Origin: a virus
IMG/VR virus record: IMGVR_UViG_3300042549_001172
Coordinates: 1-26,657 of that record
Reading direction: 5' to 3' (one strand)
Length of the DNA stretch: 26,657 nucleotides
Position numbers and translations under genes: made by a program. Below are positions 1-8,078 of this stretch, in pieces (position 1 is the first letter of the stretch; every line of letters starts with the position of its first letter). The notes under the pieces were generated by a model that was given only the letters and a program-made list of their open reading frames with translations, did no database searches and was not told the origin of the DNA.

Positions 1-548
1 GTGAGTATGAGCAACAGCAATTCATTGGTTTGTTGCAGACTTTGGGTGCTGAGACTCCTGTTTTGCCAATTATCCTCAAAGGAATTATTGGAAACAGCAG
101 TTTGTCTAACCGAATGGAGTTGATTGCCAAGTTAGATGAGATGATGCAACCAAATCCTGAACAACAGCAGATGCAACAGATGCAACAGCAGTTGGCTATG
201 CAAGCGGCACAGGCAAATATTGCAGTTCAGACTACTCAAGCTGAACAAAACAGGGCTGAAGCACAGAAATTGTCTGTTGAAACGCAGTTAATGCCTCAAG
301 AAGTACAAGCTAAGATGAGCGCAAGCCTGACAAAGAATCTTCCTAATCAAGATGATCTTGCTTCTAAGGAATTTGACAAGAGAGTTAAGATTGCCGAGTT
401 GATGTTGAAAGAAGCTGACATCAAGAACAAGTCTAAGATTGTTGAATTGCAAATGGCAGAGAAAAACAACAAGATTTCAGGCATGGAATCTGACTTCCTC
501 GACCAATTGACTAGAGAACTGAATGCTGGACAGACAGGAATTCAATAA
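1..548 (+). CDS. Portal protein, C-terminal part (partial at left edge)
   Basis: The frame is open to the left edge, with its first whole codon at base 3, so this is the 3' end of a longer gene. A TTG at 30 is internal, not a start. The visible 182 residues begin with a short region ([19 protein letters not shown]) that I associate with P22-like portal proteins. A long Gln/Met-rich, helical, coiled-coil-like tail follows ([20 protein letters not shown] and onward). The portal forms the dodecameric vertex ring through which DNA is packaged and ejected; in P22-type portals the C-terminal helices form an internal barrel. The stop overlaps the next start by one base (TAATG). The position, with scaffold and capsid genes downstream, fits. 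The assignment rests on remembered family features; another Gln-rich virion protein is the alternative. Confidence 0.72.
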   Translation, partial: EYEQQQFIGLLQTLGAETPVLPIILKGIIGNSSLSNRMELIAKLDEMMQPNPEQQQMQQMQQQLAMQAAQANIAVQTTQAEQNRAEAQKLSVETQLMPQEVQAKMSASLTKNLPNQDDLASKEFDKRVKIAELMLKEADIKNKSKIVELQMAEKNNKISGMESDFLDQLTRELNAGQTGIQ

Positions 549-3475
549 TGGATATTGAAAATCTAGCCAAAGAGTTAATTCTCAAGAATATGACTCCTGA
601 ACAGCAGATGGCTGTACTGGAATCAGTGCGTCAGTCTGTTGCCAATGCCAAAGAGGTGCAAAAGAAGAAGATTGGTGAGAATGTTGACTTAGTTGTCCAA
701 GCCTTAAAGAAGATCGAATCTGATATTCGTTCTCGTTTTGACGATGTAGGCAATGCCATTGAAAAGCGTGTTGCTTCTATCCAAGATGGTCGTGATGGTA
801 GTAACGGCAAGGATGGAAGGGATGGCAAAGATGGAAAATCAGGTCGAGATGGCGCAAAGGGTGATAAGGGTGACTCTGGTCAAGATGGGCGTGATGGAGT
901 GGATGGTGTTGATGGTATTTCTGTTACCTCTGCTCGGATTGATTTTGACGGTAGTCTTATCATTGCATTGTCTTCTGGTGTTGAACTCAATGTTGGTGAG
1001 GTTGTTGCTCCTGACCTTGCAGAACGCATCAAAGTCATTACTAATGGTGGCGGCACTTCTCAGTCTGTTCTTGATACTCTAGCTTCCCTGCAAACAGAAA
1101 TTGATAATCTTATTCCTAGCCAGACAGGTAACGCTGGAAAGGTTTTAACCACTAATGGCTCTGTCCTTTCATGGGCTTCTGTTGCTGGTGGACTGAGTTA
1201 TCAGGGAACTTGGAATGCTTCTACCAATACACCTACGCTGGCATCTGGTGTTGGTGTAAACGGCTACTACTACATCACTGCTACGGCTGGTTCTACTAAC
1301 CTTGATGGCATTACCGATTGGCAGATAGGCGATTGGTTAATGTTCAATGGTACTGTTTGGCAGAAGATTGACCAAAGCAACTTGGTTACTTCTGTTAACG
1401 GACAAACTGGTGCGGTATCGGTTGGCACTGTCACTTCAGTTGCGGCTACGGCAGGAACAGGAATTACCGTAACTGGTAGCCCAATTACTACCTCTGGAAC
1501 TTTAACCATTACCAACACTGCTCCAGATCAGACGGTGAGCCTGACAGCAAGCACAGGTATTAGCACATCAGGTACTTACCCTAATTTCACAATCACTAAT
1601 TCCGCACCCGATCAAACGGTAAGTCTGACTGCTAGTACAGGTATATCTACAAGTGGGACTTATCCAAGTTTTACTATAACTAATACTGCACCAGACCAAA
1701 CTGTTGCATTGACTGCTGGCACAGGAATCAGCACAAGCGGAACTTATCCCAACTTCACAATTACCAACTCTGCGCCTGACCAAACAGTTGCGTTAACTGG
1801 TGCTGGTACAACTAGCATCACTGGTACTTACCCTAACTTCACCATTACCTCTGCTGACCAGTTCCAAGGAACTGTAACTTCTGTCACAGGTAGTTCTCCT
1901 ATTGTGTCATCAGGTGGTGCTACTCCTGATATTTCATTGGCGGCAAATTATGGCGACACTCAGAATCCCTACGCATCTAAGACTGCAAACTTTGTTTTAG
2001 CCGCACCCGATGGTACTGCTGGAGTTCCGACATTCAGGGCAGTTGTTGCCACTGATATTCCTACACTCAATCAAAATACAACTGGTACTGCAAGCAATGT
2101 TACTGGTACTGTTGCAATTGCCAATGGTGGTACAGGTCAGACTACTGCAACAGCGGCATTTGATGCTCTTGCACCTAGCCAAACAAGCAATTCGGGTAAA
2201 TACCTAACCACCAACGGTTCTACAACCAGTTGGGCAACAGTTGCTGGAGCAGGAACAGTCACAAGTGTTGGTGGGACAGGCACAGTTAATGGAATTACAT
2301 TAACTGGAACGGTTACATCAAGTGGCAATTTAACGCTTGGTGGAACATTGGCAAATGTCAGTCTTACAACGCAAGTGACTGGTAATTTACCAGTTACAAA
2401 TCTGAATAGTGGAACAAGTGCAACTTCAAGCACTTTTTGGCGTGGTGATGGCACATGGGCTACGCCATCTGCATCAGTAACCCCTGCCGCAGTATCAGAT
2501 CAGAACAACACATCTACTGGTTATTTCGATTTGCCTGTTGGAACAACTGCCCAACGTCCCGGCAGTCCAACTGTGGGAATGATTCGTTACAACACTACTG
2601 AATCAAAGTATGAAGTTTATAGCGGAACAGCGTGGCAATTCATTTCTTCTACAGGATACCCATACAACATTGAGTATCTTGTTGTTGCTGGCGGTGGTGG
2701 TGGTGCTAGTGGCGGTGGAGGTGCTGGTGGATATAGAACTGCAAATGGTTTTACAGTAACACTTGGAACAAGTTATACAGTTACTATTGGGGCTGGTGGA
2801 GCAGGCGGGACAGGTGGTACTTCTGGTGCAGCAGCAACGGCTGGACAAAATTCTGTATTTTCTAACATTACATCAACAGGCGGCGGTGTTGGCTCAAGAA
2901 CAAGCAACACTGGAGATTCAGGTGGTGGTAATGGTGGTTCAGGTGGTGGCGGCGGTGGAAGTGGAAGTAATTTAATGACTGGGGGAACTGGCAACACCCC
3001 AGCAACAAGCCCATCCCAAGGAAATAATGGCGGTAGCAATTCAAGTTTTATTGCGTCTCCTTATCCTGCTGGCGGGGGTGGAGGTGCAACTTCTGCTGGG
3101 GCTAATGCAGTAAATGGCACTACATCAGGAGCAGGGGGCGCTGGCACAGCATCTTCCATTTCAGGCTCATCTGTTACATACGCAGGCGGTGGTGGTGGCG
3201 GAAGTTTTGGTGGCGGCACGGCTGGTGCAGGCGGTGCAGGCGGAGGGGGAGCAGGAAGTGGAACGACAAATGGAACGGCAGGAACTGCAAATACTGGTGG
3301 CGGCGGCGGTGGCGCAATTAACACTGGAACTGGCGGCGCAGGCGGCTCTGGTGTAGTCATTCTTTCTATTCCAACAGCAAATTACAGCGGAACAACAACA
3401 GGTTCACCAACAGTTACCACATCAGGTTCAAACACAATTTTGACATTTACTGGTAGCGGTTCATATACTGCATAA
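548..3475 (+). CDS. Large tail fibre-like protein with collagen-like stalk and glycine-rich C-terminus
   Basis: A 975-residue modular protein, probably an extended, trimeric, surface-exposed virion appendage. Residues 1-78 are helical and coiled-coil-like. Residues 81-123 are an unbroken Gly-X-Y collagen-like run of 14 triplets rich in GRD, GKD and GVD. Residues about 190-215 and 544-567 carry two copies of a module of the form SQT-G-K-LTTNGS-SWA-VAG. Residues about 325-435 are four tandem 28-residue repeats beginning APDQTV. From about residue 705 to 940 is a very Gly-rich domain opened by [20 protein letters not shown], typical of phage Gly-rich tail domains, ending near [10 protein letters not shown]. 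It starts in TAATG overlap with the portal gene. Its position between portal and scaffold is unusual for an adhesin. No enzymatic domain was seen. The fibre role is inferred from architecture; a head fibre is the alternative. Confidence 0.8.
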   Translation: MDIENLAKELILKNMTPEQQMAVLESVRQSVANAKEVQKKKIGENVDLVVQALKKIESDIRSRFDDVGNAIEKRVASIQDGRDGSNGKDGRDGKDGKSGRDGAKGDKGDSGQDGRDGVDGVDGISVTSARIDFDGSLIIALSSGVELNVGEVVAPDLAERIKVITNGGGTSQSVLDTLASLQTEIDNLIPSQTGNAGKVLTTNGSVLSWASVAGGLSYQGTWNASTNTPTLASGVGVNGYYYITATAGSTNLDGITDWQIGDWLMFNGTVWQKIDQSNLVTSVNGQTGAVSVGTVTSVAATAGTGITVTGSPITTSGTLTITNTAPDQTVSLTASTGISTSGTYPNFTITNSAPDQTVSLTASTGISTSGTYPSFTITNTAPDQTVALTAGTGISTSGTYPNFTITNSAPDQTVALTGAGTTSITGTYPNFTITSADQFQGTVTSVTGSSPIVSSGGATPDISLAANYGDTQNPYASKTANFVLAAPDGTAGVPTFRAVVATDIPTLNQNTTGTASNVTGTVAIANGGTGQTTATAAFDALAPSQTSNSGKYLTTNGSTTSWATVAGAGTVTSVGGTGTVNGITLTGTVTSSGNLTLGGTLANVSLTTQVTGNLPVTNLNSGTSATSSTFWRGDGTWATPSASVTPAAVSDQNNTSTGYFDLPVGTTAQRPGSPTVGMIRYNTTESKYEVYSGTAWQFISSTGYPYNIEYLVVAGGGGGASGGGGAGGYRTANGFTVTLGTSYTVTIGAGGAGGTGGTSGAAATAGQNSVFSNITSTGGGVGSRTSNTGDSGGGNGGSGGGGGGSGSNLMTGGTGNTPATSPSQGNNGGSNSSFIASPYPAGGGGGATSAGANAVNGTTSGAGGAGTASSISGSSVTYAGGGGGGSFGGGTAGAGGAGGGGAGSGTTNGTAGTANTGGGGGGAINTGTGGAGGSGVVILSIPTANYSGTTTGSPTVTTSGSNTILTFTGSGSYTA
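1520..1852 (+). repeat. Four tandem 84-bp coding repeats in the fibre gene
   Basis: Copies start at 1520, 1604, 1688 and 1772, exactly 84 bases apart; the last is slightly shorter. Each encodes about 28 residues of the form [24 protein letters not shown]. The protein repeat is nearly exact, but the copies use different synonymous codons; the first six residues are spelt differently in all four. Confidence 0.9.
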
Positions 3476-3483
3476 GGATAAAC

Positions 3484-3849
3484 ATGGCGCACTTTGCAAA
3501 AATTGGTTTAAACAACATAGTCACAGATGTTTTGGTTGTTGCCAATCGAGAAACAATGGATGCCCAAGGCAATGAACAAGAATCTATTGGCATTGAGTTT
3601 TTGAAAACTCTGACAGGCCATGAGACATGGATTCAGACTAGCTACAACGGCAACATCCGTAAGAACTACGCTGGTGTAGGGCACACCTACGACAGTCAGC
3701 GTGATGCGTTTATCCCCCCACAACCATATCCAAGCTGGACGCTGGTAGAAGAAACTTGCCAATGGATTGCGCCTGTTGCTATGCCTACTGATGGCAAGAT
3801 GTATCAATGGGATGAAGCTACATTGACATGGATTGAGGTAACTCCATGA
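3484..3849 (+). CDS. Conserved virion-associated small protein
   Basis: A 121-residue protein beginning MAHFAKIGLNNIVTDVLVV, with a central WIQTSYNGNIRKNYAGVG and a later RDAFIPPQPYPSW. I recognise this arrangement as a small protein common in marine and freshwater phages, often beside tail or fibre genes. Its biochemical function is unknown to me. It has no signal peptide, membrane segment or catalytic motif and is rich in aromatic residues, suggesting a compact beta fold. An AAGGA Shine-Dalgarno element lies just upstream, and the stop overlaps the next start as ATGA. Its place directly after the fibre gene suggests a structural or fibre-accessory role, which is inference. Confidence 0.75.
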   Translation: MAHFAKIGLNNIVTDVLVVANRETMDAQGNEQESIGIEFLKTLTGHETWIQTSYNGNIRKNYAGVGHTYDSQRDAFIPPQPYPSWTLVEETCQWIAPVAMPTDGKMYQWDEATLTWIEVTP

Positions 3850-4085
3850 CCCCAGAACTACAAAATTACTACGAAAGTAGGTTTGAAATGATGGGGATGG
3901 AGGGTTGGAAGGATTTGTGCATAGATATTGACAATATGATAGAGTCACTCAATAATCTAAGCGTTATTCCTGATGAAAAGACCTTGATGTTCAAAAAAGG
4001 TGAACTTTCCATCTTGACTTGGCTGAAAACCTTGAAAGAGGTCAGCGAAAGAGCGTATGAGGAATTGAATGAAAAGAATGTTTGA
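3846..4085 (+). CDS. Small acidic helical protein of unknown function
   Basis: A 79-residue, mainly helical, acidic protein (MTPELQNYYESRFEMMGMEG at the start). The pattern of YYE-F--M-MEGW followed by DEKTLMFKKGEL and a C-terminal helix resembles a small family I recall next to the zinc-ribbon gene and scaffold in podovirus-like aquatic phages. It is coupled to both neighbours: ATGA overlap upstream and a 17-base overlap with the zinc-ribbon gene downstream. No known domain was identified. A role in head assembly or packaging is suggested only by position between portal/fibre and scaffold genes. Confidence 0.72.
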   Translation: MTPELQNYYESRFEMMGMEGWKDLCIDIDNMIESLNNLSVIPDEKTLMFKKGELSILTWLKTLKEVSERAYEELNEKNV

Positions 4086-4296
4086 TTTTGCCTGTGAAAA
4101 TGGGCATAAAACTGAAAGACTTGTTGATTATGAGACAACAAGTTTTCGATGTGAGTGCGGAGAAACAGCCAACCGTACTCTATCTGCTCCAAACTTCAAG
4201 TTAGAAGGGTGGTCTGGTTCTTTTCCATCAGAGCATGGAAGGTTCGAGAAAAAACACCTAGATCAACTGAAGTGGGAGCAAAAACACAACTCATAA
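4069..4296 (+). CDS. FmdB-like zinc-ribbon protein
   Basis: A 75-residue protein starting MKRMFDFACENGHKTERLVD, with a potential metal site made of Cys9, His13 and the pair Cys28-x-Cys30 (FRCECGE). The layout resembles the FmdB-type putative regulatory zinc ribbon, in which a short aromatic strand precedes the first Cys knuckle. The first knuckle here is degenerate (C-x3-H instead of C-x2-C). Start choice: a GAGGA element five bases upstream favours ATG 4069, while the family usually begins at the MFDF methionine (4078). It overlaps the preceding gene by 17 bases. Target and role are unknown; nucleic-acid or protein binding during assembly is a guess. Confidence 0.68.
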   Translation: MKRMFDFACENGHKTERLVDYETTSFRCECGETANRTLSAPNFKLEGWSGSFPSEHGRFEKKHLDQLKWEQKHNS

Positions 4297-4353
4297 GCAG
4301 AAATGCCGAGTTGAATGTCCTAGAACCGATAACGGCAGGAAAAAGGTAAAAAT

Positions 4354-5109
4354 ATGTTGATTGACAATGAAGATGAGTCGCTAAGTGAGTTAGATGCAGT
4401 TGAGCAAAAGAAGCAACTACCTGAAGTAGCACCCTTATCCGAGATGCCTGAGAAATACAGGCAGAAATCTTTGGAAGAAGTGGTCAAAATGCACCAAGAA
4501 GCTGAGAAGTTAATTGGAAAGCAAGCGCAGGAAGTTGGGGAAGTGCGGAAGCTGGCAGATGAACTTATAAAGCAAAACCTCTCCTCTAAACAACAACCTA
4601 TTGAGGAAGAGCCAGAAGTAGATTTTTTCGAGAATCCACAGGCGGCGGTTCGTAAGACTGTTGATAACCATCCCGATGTACTTGCGGCTAGACAAGCTGG
4701 TCAAGAGTTCAAAAAGATGCAGATTCAGCAAAAGCTGGCGCAAGAACACCCTGATTTCGGTCAGATTGCTCAAGATGCAGACTTTGTGAATTGGGTGAAA
4801 TCTTCACCTATTCGCCTTGGTTTGTATGCAAAAGCTGATGGTGAGTTTGACTATGACAGTGCAAACGAATTGTTAAGCACCTATAAGCAGTTGCGAGGAA
4901 TTAAGGCAAAACAGACTACAGATGCAGGGGAAACTCAGCGCAAGTCAAACCTTAAAGCGGCAAGTGTCGATGTAGGTGGAAGTGGAGAATCTGGAAAAAG
5001 AGTCTATCGCAGGGCTGATCTAATTCGGCTGAAGATGACTGACCCAGATCGTTATGAGGCGTTAAGCGGAGAAATCATGCAAGCGTATCAAGACGGCAGG
5101 GTTAGATAA
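4354..5109 (+). CDS. Probable capsid scaffolding protein
   Basis: A 251-residue, highly charged, helix-rich protein directly upstream of the major capsid gene, the usual place for a scaffold. The N-terminal 60 residues are acidic (DNEDESLSELDAVEQKK), followed by a helical stretch (YRQKSLEEVVKMHQEAEKLI) and coiled-coil-like segments. The C-terminus is basic (KRVYRRADLIRLK and a final QDGRVR), fitting scaffolds that contact the coat protein through a basic C-terminal helix. Scaffold directs procapsid assembly and then leaves or is degraded. No protease motif is visible. The assignment rests on composition and position, not on a specific sequence signature. Confidence 0.78.
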   Translation: MLIDNEDESLSELDAVEQKKQLPEVAPLSEMPEKYRQKSLEEVVKMHQEAEKLIGKQAQEVGEVRKLADELIKQNLSSKQQPIEEEPEVDFFENPQAAVRKTVDNHPDVLAARQAGQEFKKMQIQQKLAQEHPDFGQIAQDADFVNWVKSSPIRLGLYAKADGEFDYDSANELLSTYKQLRGIKAKQTTDAGETQRKSNLKAASVDVGGSGESGKRVYRRADLIRLKMTDPDRYEALSGEIMQAYQDGRVR

Positions 5110-5127
5110 TTTAACTTATCGTTTTTT
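5105..5127 (+). terminator. Weak AT-rich hairpin with T-run before the capsid gene
   Basis: GATAA at 5105-5109 can pair with TTATC at 5116-5120, followed by G and six Ts. The stem is only five mostly A-T pairs, so at best this attenuates transcription or marks an mRNA end near the capsid ribosome-binding site. Confidence 0.25.
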
Positions 5128-5138
5128 GGAGATTTAAC

Positions 5139-6092
5139 ATGGCAACATCATTTTCCCCCACAAACTCAGTTACGGTAACAACCGCTGAAAAATTCATCCC
5201 AGAAATTTGGTCAGATGAAATCGTTGCGGCTTACAAGAAAAACCTCGTTTTAGCTAACTTGGTTATGAAGATGAACTTTAAAGGTAAGAAGGGTGATGTG
5301 GTTCACATCCCTGCACCTACACGAGGTTCTGCTTCTGCTAAAGCCGCTGAAACAGCAGTCACTTTGATTGCCGCTACAGAGTCTGAAGTTCAAGTTTCTA
5401 TCAATAAGCATTACGAATACAGCCGTTTGATTGAGGATATTGTCGAAGCCCAAGCCTTGAACAGCTTGCGTAACTTCTACACATCTGACGCTGGTTACGC
5501 TTTGGCTAAACAAGTCGATACTGACTTGGTTCAGTTGGGTCGTTCAACCAATGGCGGTGGTGGTACAAATACTTATGCAACTGGTGCGTTTATTGGTGGT
5601 GATGGTACTACTGCTTATGTTGCCGCAAGCAACAATGAGTCAGCATTGACCGATGCCGCTATTCGCCGCACTATTCAGCGTCTTGATGACACTGATACCC
5701 CAATGGATCAGCGTTTCTTCTTGATTCCTCCCTCAAGCCGCAACACATTGATGGGTTTGGCTCGTTACACTGAACAAGCCTTTGTTGGTGGTACAAACAG
5801 TACCATTCGCACAGGTGAGATCGGTAACTTGTACGGTATCCCTGTGTTTGTCTCAAGCAATTGCGACACAGCATCAGGTAGTAACAATGCACGAGTTTGC
5901 TTGATGGGTCATAAAGACTCACTGGTTTTGGTTGAACAAGTGGCTATTCGCTCACAAGTTCAGTACCAACAGCCGTACCTTGCAACTTTGTACACAGCAG
6001 ACACGCTGTATGGAGTGCAAATTCTGCGTTCAGCGGCAAGCACTGGTGCGGCTAAGTCTGCATCAATGTTTGCTTTGATCGTTCCAGCCTAA
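5139..6092 (+). CDS. Major capsid protein
   Basis: A 317-residue protein whose start (TAEKFIPEIWSDEIVAAYKK followed by NLVLANLVMKM) and later KGDVVHIPAPTRGSASAK segment are characteristic of major capsid proteins with an HK97-type fold. The family has an N-terminal arm, a spine helix with DIVEAQALN, and an A-domain carrying IPPSSRNTLMGLARYTEQAF and YGIPVFVSSN. It assembles into the icosahedral head around the scaffold encoded just upstream. A TTGGAG Shine-Dalgarno element precedes ATG 5139. A strong intrinsic terminator follows within ten bases of the stop, consistent with separate high-level expression of capsid mRNA. Length is near that of T7-like coat proteins; the exact subfamily is uncertain. 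Confidence 0.92.
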   Translation: MATSFSPTNSVTVTTAEKFIPEIWSDEIVAAYKKNLVLANLVMKMNFKGKKGDVVHIPAPTRGSASAKAAETAVTLIAATESEVQVSINKHYEYSRLIEDIVEAQALNSLRNFYTSDAGYALAKQVDTDLVQLGRSTNGGGGTNTYATGAFIGGDGTTAYVAASNNESALTDAAIRRTIQRLDDTDTPMDQRFFLIPPSSRNTLMGLARYTEQAFVGGTNSTIRTGEIGNLYGIPVFVSSNCDTASGSNNARVCLMGHKDSLVLVEQVAIRSQVQYQQPYLATLYTADTLYGVQILRSAASTGAAKSASMFALIVPA

Positions 6093-6100
6093 TTGCAGTT

Positions 6101-6142
6101 GTCCCTCCTATCTCTAGAAATAGGGGTAGGGGGACTTTTTTT
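6101..6142 (+). terminator. Strong intrinsic terminator after the capsid gene
   Basis: A 15-bp stem with one bulged T and a GAAA loop (arms 6101-6116 and 6121-6135, including several G-T pairs) is followed directly by seven Ts at 6136-6142. It sits just after the capsid stop and before the next ribosome-binding site. Confidence 0.9.
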
Positions 6143-6164
6143 AACCTAATTAGGAGAAATCAAA

Positions 6165-6488
6165 ATGGCAACAGCAAGTGCAGTTGTAACACGCAGAGGC
6201 AATGACAGTTTTCGGGGTTTGTTCTCCGATACTTGGTCAGTTGTTTGTACCTTAAATGCTGGCTCATTAGTCGATGGTGCTGGTGAAACAGATGATGTAA
6301 CAGTTCCCGGTGTCGCTTTGGGTGACATGGTTCTTTGTGCATCTTTGGCTGTAGATTTGGTTGGTTTAACAGTTACTGGCTATGTCAGTGCCGCAAACAC
6401 AGTCAAATTCCGCATCCAAAACGAGTCAGGTTCTACAGCAGACTTGGCATCAGCCACTATGGATATTATTGTTGTCCGTATGGTATAA
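6165..6488 (+). CDS. Probable head decoration or small virion protein
   Basis: A 107-residue protein rich in Val, Thr, Ala and Gly with alternating hydrophobic strands (LGDMVLCASLAVDLVGLTVT and GYVSAANTVKFRIQNESGS), indicating an all-beta fold. The start is set by AGGAG seven bases upstream of ATG 6165. It lies between two terminator-like hairpins right after the capsid gene, the usual place of decoration proteins that stabilise the expanded head. I recognise no diagnostic motif, so decoration is inferred from position, size and strand-rich composition. Confidence 0.7.
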   Translation: MATASAVVTRRGNDSFRGLFSDTWSVVCTLNAGSLVDGAGETDDVTVPGVALGDMVLCASLAVDLVGLTVTGYVSAANTVKFRIQNESGSTADLASATMDIIVVRMV

Positions 6489-6492
6489 AGAT

Positions 6493-6513
6493 AGGGGGGC
6501 TAGTCCCCCCTTT
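6493..6513 (+). terminator. G/C hairpin after the decoration-like gene
   Basis: AGGGGGG at 6493-6499 pairs perfectly with CCCCCCT at 6505-6511 around a five-base loop, followed by TTCTCATTT. The stem is strong but the T-tract is poor, so it may act as a leaky terminator or an mRNA-stabilising end. Confidence 0.6.
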
Positions 6514-6529
6514 CTCATTTAAGGGTTTT

Positions 6530-6745
6530 ATGGCTACTTTTCGTTGTCTTCAATCAGGTAACACTGTGACTTTTACATATCAACATGATATTGATTCTAT
6601 GAAGGGTCATCAAGGGTATGTAAGGATAGATGAACCAGAAGTAACCATAGAATCAGTTGATTCTGAGCGTACAGATACCGCTTTTGCGCCTGTCATTCCT
6701 ACAATCAAGCGTATGGGTAGACCTCGAAAGGTTGAAAATGTCTGA
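6530..6745 (+). CDS. Small hypothetical protein
   Basis: A 71-residue protein beginning MATFRCLQSGNTVTFTYQHD and ending in a basic tail (KRMGRPRKVENV). The frame is open further upstream, but ATG 6530 follows the 6493-6511 hairpin and an AAGGG element, so it is the likely start. The first half is strand-like; the second holds acidic and Thr/Ser-rich residues before the RPRK motif, which resembles an AT-hook core, though one short motif is weak evidence. The stop overlaps the next gene by eight bases. Function unknown. Confidence 0.68.
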   Translation: MATFRCLQSGNTVTFTYQHDIDSMKGHQGYVRIDEPEVTIESVDSERTDTAFAPVIPTIKRMGRPRKVENV

Positions 6746-6941
6746 AATTGACGCAAGAGATTTTGGTAGGTTAGAGGCTCAAGTAGAGGCTCTACATAGT
6801 CAGGTATCTCAATTGAGTAGCGATGTAAAAGCCTTACTTGAACTTGCCAATAAAGGCAAAGGTGGATTTTGGATGGGTATGACAATCGCTTCATTCATGG
6901 GCGGTGTCATTACCTTTGTTGCTGATCGACTCTGGAAATAA
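6738..6941 (+). CDS. Small coiled-coil protein with one C-terminal membrane helix
   Basis: A 67-residue protein. Residues about 8-40 form a heptad-like helix (LEAQVEALHSQVSQLSSDVK); residues about 44-62 are a hydrophobic segment (WMGMTIASFMGGVITFVA) followed by DRLWK. A coiled coil then a single C-terminal membrane helix is the layout of XhlA-like holin accessory proteins. It lies far from the lysis cassette, among head genes, so a membrane or DNA-entry role is equally possible. ATG 6738 overlaps the previous stop by eight bases; codons further upstream in frame lie inside the previous gene and were not used as the start. Confidence 0.7.
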   Translation: MSEIDARDFGRLEAQVEALHSQVSQLSSDVKALLELANKGKGGFWMGMTIASFMGGVITFVADRLWK

Positions 6942-6951
6942 GGAGAATACT

Positions 6952-7137
6952 ATGCCTTCAGTTGGAAAAAAGAAGTTTCCCTACACCGAAAAAGGGGAAA
7001 AAGAAGCAAAAGAATACGGCAAGAAAAAGGGTATTCCTGTAACTGTCATGGTAGCTATTGGCAAGCCAAAGGGTATGCCTATGCGTGGTGGTAGGACTGC
7101 TACCAACATGATGAAGAAATCCTCAAGAGGTAAATAA
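6952..7137 (+). CDS. Very small Lys-rich basic protein
   Basis: A 61-residue protein, about a quarter Lys/Arg, beginning MPSVGKKKFPYTEKGEKEAK and ending in TNMMKKSSRGK. The KKFPYT start is common in tiny basic proteins of aquatic phages, function unknown to me. AAGGAG lies six bases before ATG 6952, a strong signal for such a small gene, implying high expression. The stop is joined to the next start as TAATG. With three more Lys-rich proteins downstream, it could be a DNA-binding or packaged internal head protein; this is inference from charge and position. Confidence 0.72.
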   Translation: MPSVGKKKFPYTEKGEKEAKEYGKKKGIPVTVMVAIGKPKGMPMRGGRTATNMMKKSSRGK

Positions 7138-7454
7138 TGTCTACATTCCAATTAGACCCCAATCAAGTTGCCTTGGGCGTTCCAAGTTTAGGCACTACGC
7201 AGATTTTTACAGTTACCAATTCAAGTGTTCAATCAACTGCTTTTGGCGCATCAACCACCATGATTCGTGTATCTTGTTCTTTAGGACACTGCCATTTTGA
7301 AATTGGTACAAACCCAACAGCAAGTATAACAACCTCTCCCATGATGCCTAATAACTTTTCTGAAATTATTAAGGTAAGTGCAGGGCAAAAGATTGCTGTC
7401 ATTAAGGATGCTACTGTTACGTCATCAACCTTTTCCGTTACGGAGTTAGTATGA
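7137..7454 (+). CDS. Small beta-rich virion-type protein
   Basis: A 105-residue protein with a Thr/Ser/Val-rich, strand-like composition (GTTQIFTVTNSSVQSTAF and SAGQKIAVIKDATVTSSTF), typical of small decoration or connector-associated proteins. No signal or membrane segment. It is translationally coupled at both ends (TAATG upstream, ATGA downstream). It resembles the 8075 gene in size and general make-up, including an acidic or basic turn then KI before the final strands, but I cannot show homology by eye. Function unknown; structural role inferred. Confidence 0.68.
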   Translation: MSTFQLDPNQVALGVPSLGTTQIFTVTNSSVQSTAFGASTTMIRVSCSLGHCHFEIGTNPTASITTSPMMPNNFSEIIKVSAGQKIAVIKDATVTSSTFSVTELV

Positions 7455-7618
7455 AAACCAAAGCACAAAAGAAGGTTAGCAAGGTAATGCGTGAATATAA
7501 GGCAGGAGAACTGCATTCTGGCTCTAAAAAAGGCAAAGTTGTGACCAATCCCAAACAAGCGGTGGCAATTGCCTTGTCTGAGGCAGGAATGTCCAAGCCT
7601 AAGAAGAAAATGAAATGA
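7451..7618 (+). CDS. DUF6496-like Lys-rich small protein
   Basis: A 55-residue protein starting MKTKAQKKVSKVMREYKAGE, continuing LHSGSKKG and QAVAIALSEAGMSKPKK. This matches my memory of the DUF6496 pattern: KAQKKVSKVMREFK, then HSGS-KG, then KQAIAIALSEAG. The family is widespread in phages and some bacteria with no assigned function. It is ATGA-coupled to both neighbours. Its high positive charge and place between head and connector genes suggest nucleic-acid contact, which remains inference. Confidence 0.78.
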   Translation: MKTKAQKKVSKVMREYKAGELHSGSKKGKVVTNPKQAVAIALSEAGMSKPKKKMK

Positions 7619-7773
7619 AACAGGGTCTTTATGCCAATATTCATGCCAAACAAGCTCGAATCAAGGCAGGTTCTGGCGAGAAGATGAACAAGGTGGGTTC
7701 TAAGAATGCACCTACTGCCGCTGACTTTAAACAGGCGGCAAAGACTGCAAAGAAACCTAAAAAGGTGAAGTGA
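7615..7773 (+). CDS. Tiny Lys-rich protein (MKQGLYANIHAK type)
   Basis: A 52-residue basic protein: MKQGLYANIHAKQARIKAGS, then GEKMNKVGSKNAPTAADFKQ and a Lys-rich end. The start MKQGLYANIHAK and the GEKM-K-GSK-APT core recur in many phage genomes as an uncharacterised family, as I recall. It overlaps DUF6496-like and DUF6321-like genes through ATGA and TGATG junctions, so the three are probably made together. No fold is recognisable; the sequence looks helical or disordered and would bind nucleic acid or acidic partners by charge. Confidence 0.75.
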   Translation: MKQGLYANIHAKQARIKAGSGEKMNKVGSKNAPTAADFKQAAKTAKKPKKVK

Positions 7774-8078
7774 TGAAAACTCCTGCTTGGCAACGCTCCG
7801 AGGGCAAAAATGTTAAAGGGGGGTTGAATGCCAAGGGGAGATCATCTTATAATGCAGAAACTGGTGGCAACTTAAAAGCACCAGTAAAGTCGGGGGATAA
7901 CCCTCGCAGAGCAAGTTTCTTGGCTCGTATGGCTGGCAATGATGGTGCTGAATACGACAAGAAAGGTGAACCAACAAGACTGCTTCTTTCGCTCAAGGCA
8001 TGGGGTGCAACCTCAAAGGCTGACGCAAAGGCAAAAGCTAAAGCTATCTCCGCAAGGAATAAGGCAAAAGCGAAATGA
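7773..8078 (+). CDS. DUF6321-like protein
   Basis: A 101-residue basic protein: KTPAWQRSEGKNVKGGLNAK, then GRSSYNAETGGNLKAPVKSG and DNPRRASFLARMAGNDG, with an Ala/Lys-rich tail. This order matches what I remember of DUF6321, a phage family of unknown function. A GTG just upstream is also in frame, but ATG 7773 forms a TGATG junction and is the better start. The Gly/Asn-rich conserved core and conserved Arg pair suggest binding to a structured partner, while the tail (KADAKAKAKAISARNKAKAK) resembles histone-like Ala/Lys tails. Function unknown. Confidence 0.76.
   Translation: MKTPAWQRSEGKNVKGGLNAKGRSSYNAETGGNLKAPVKSGDNPRRASFLARMAGNDGAEYDKKGEPTRLLLSLKAWGATSKADAKAKAKAISARNKAKAK

Noticed and set aside
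753-1082. Plus-strand frame with Met/Val-rich sequence inside the fibre gene
   Set aside because: A frame-shifted shadow of the collagen-like repeat; no ribosome-binding site and repetitive low-complexity product.
2773-3360. Long Pro-rich minus-strand frames opposite the fibre gene
   Set aside because: They are the antisense of GGN glycine codons, with no start signal or independent motif.
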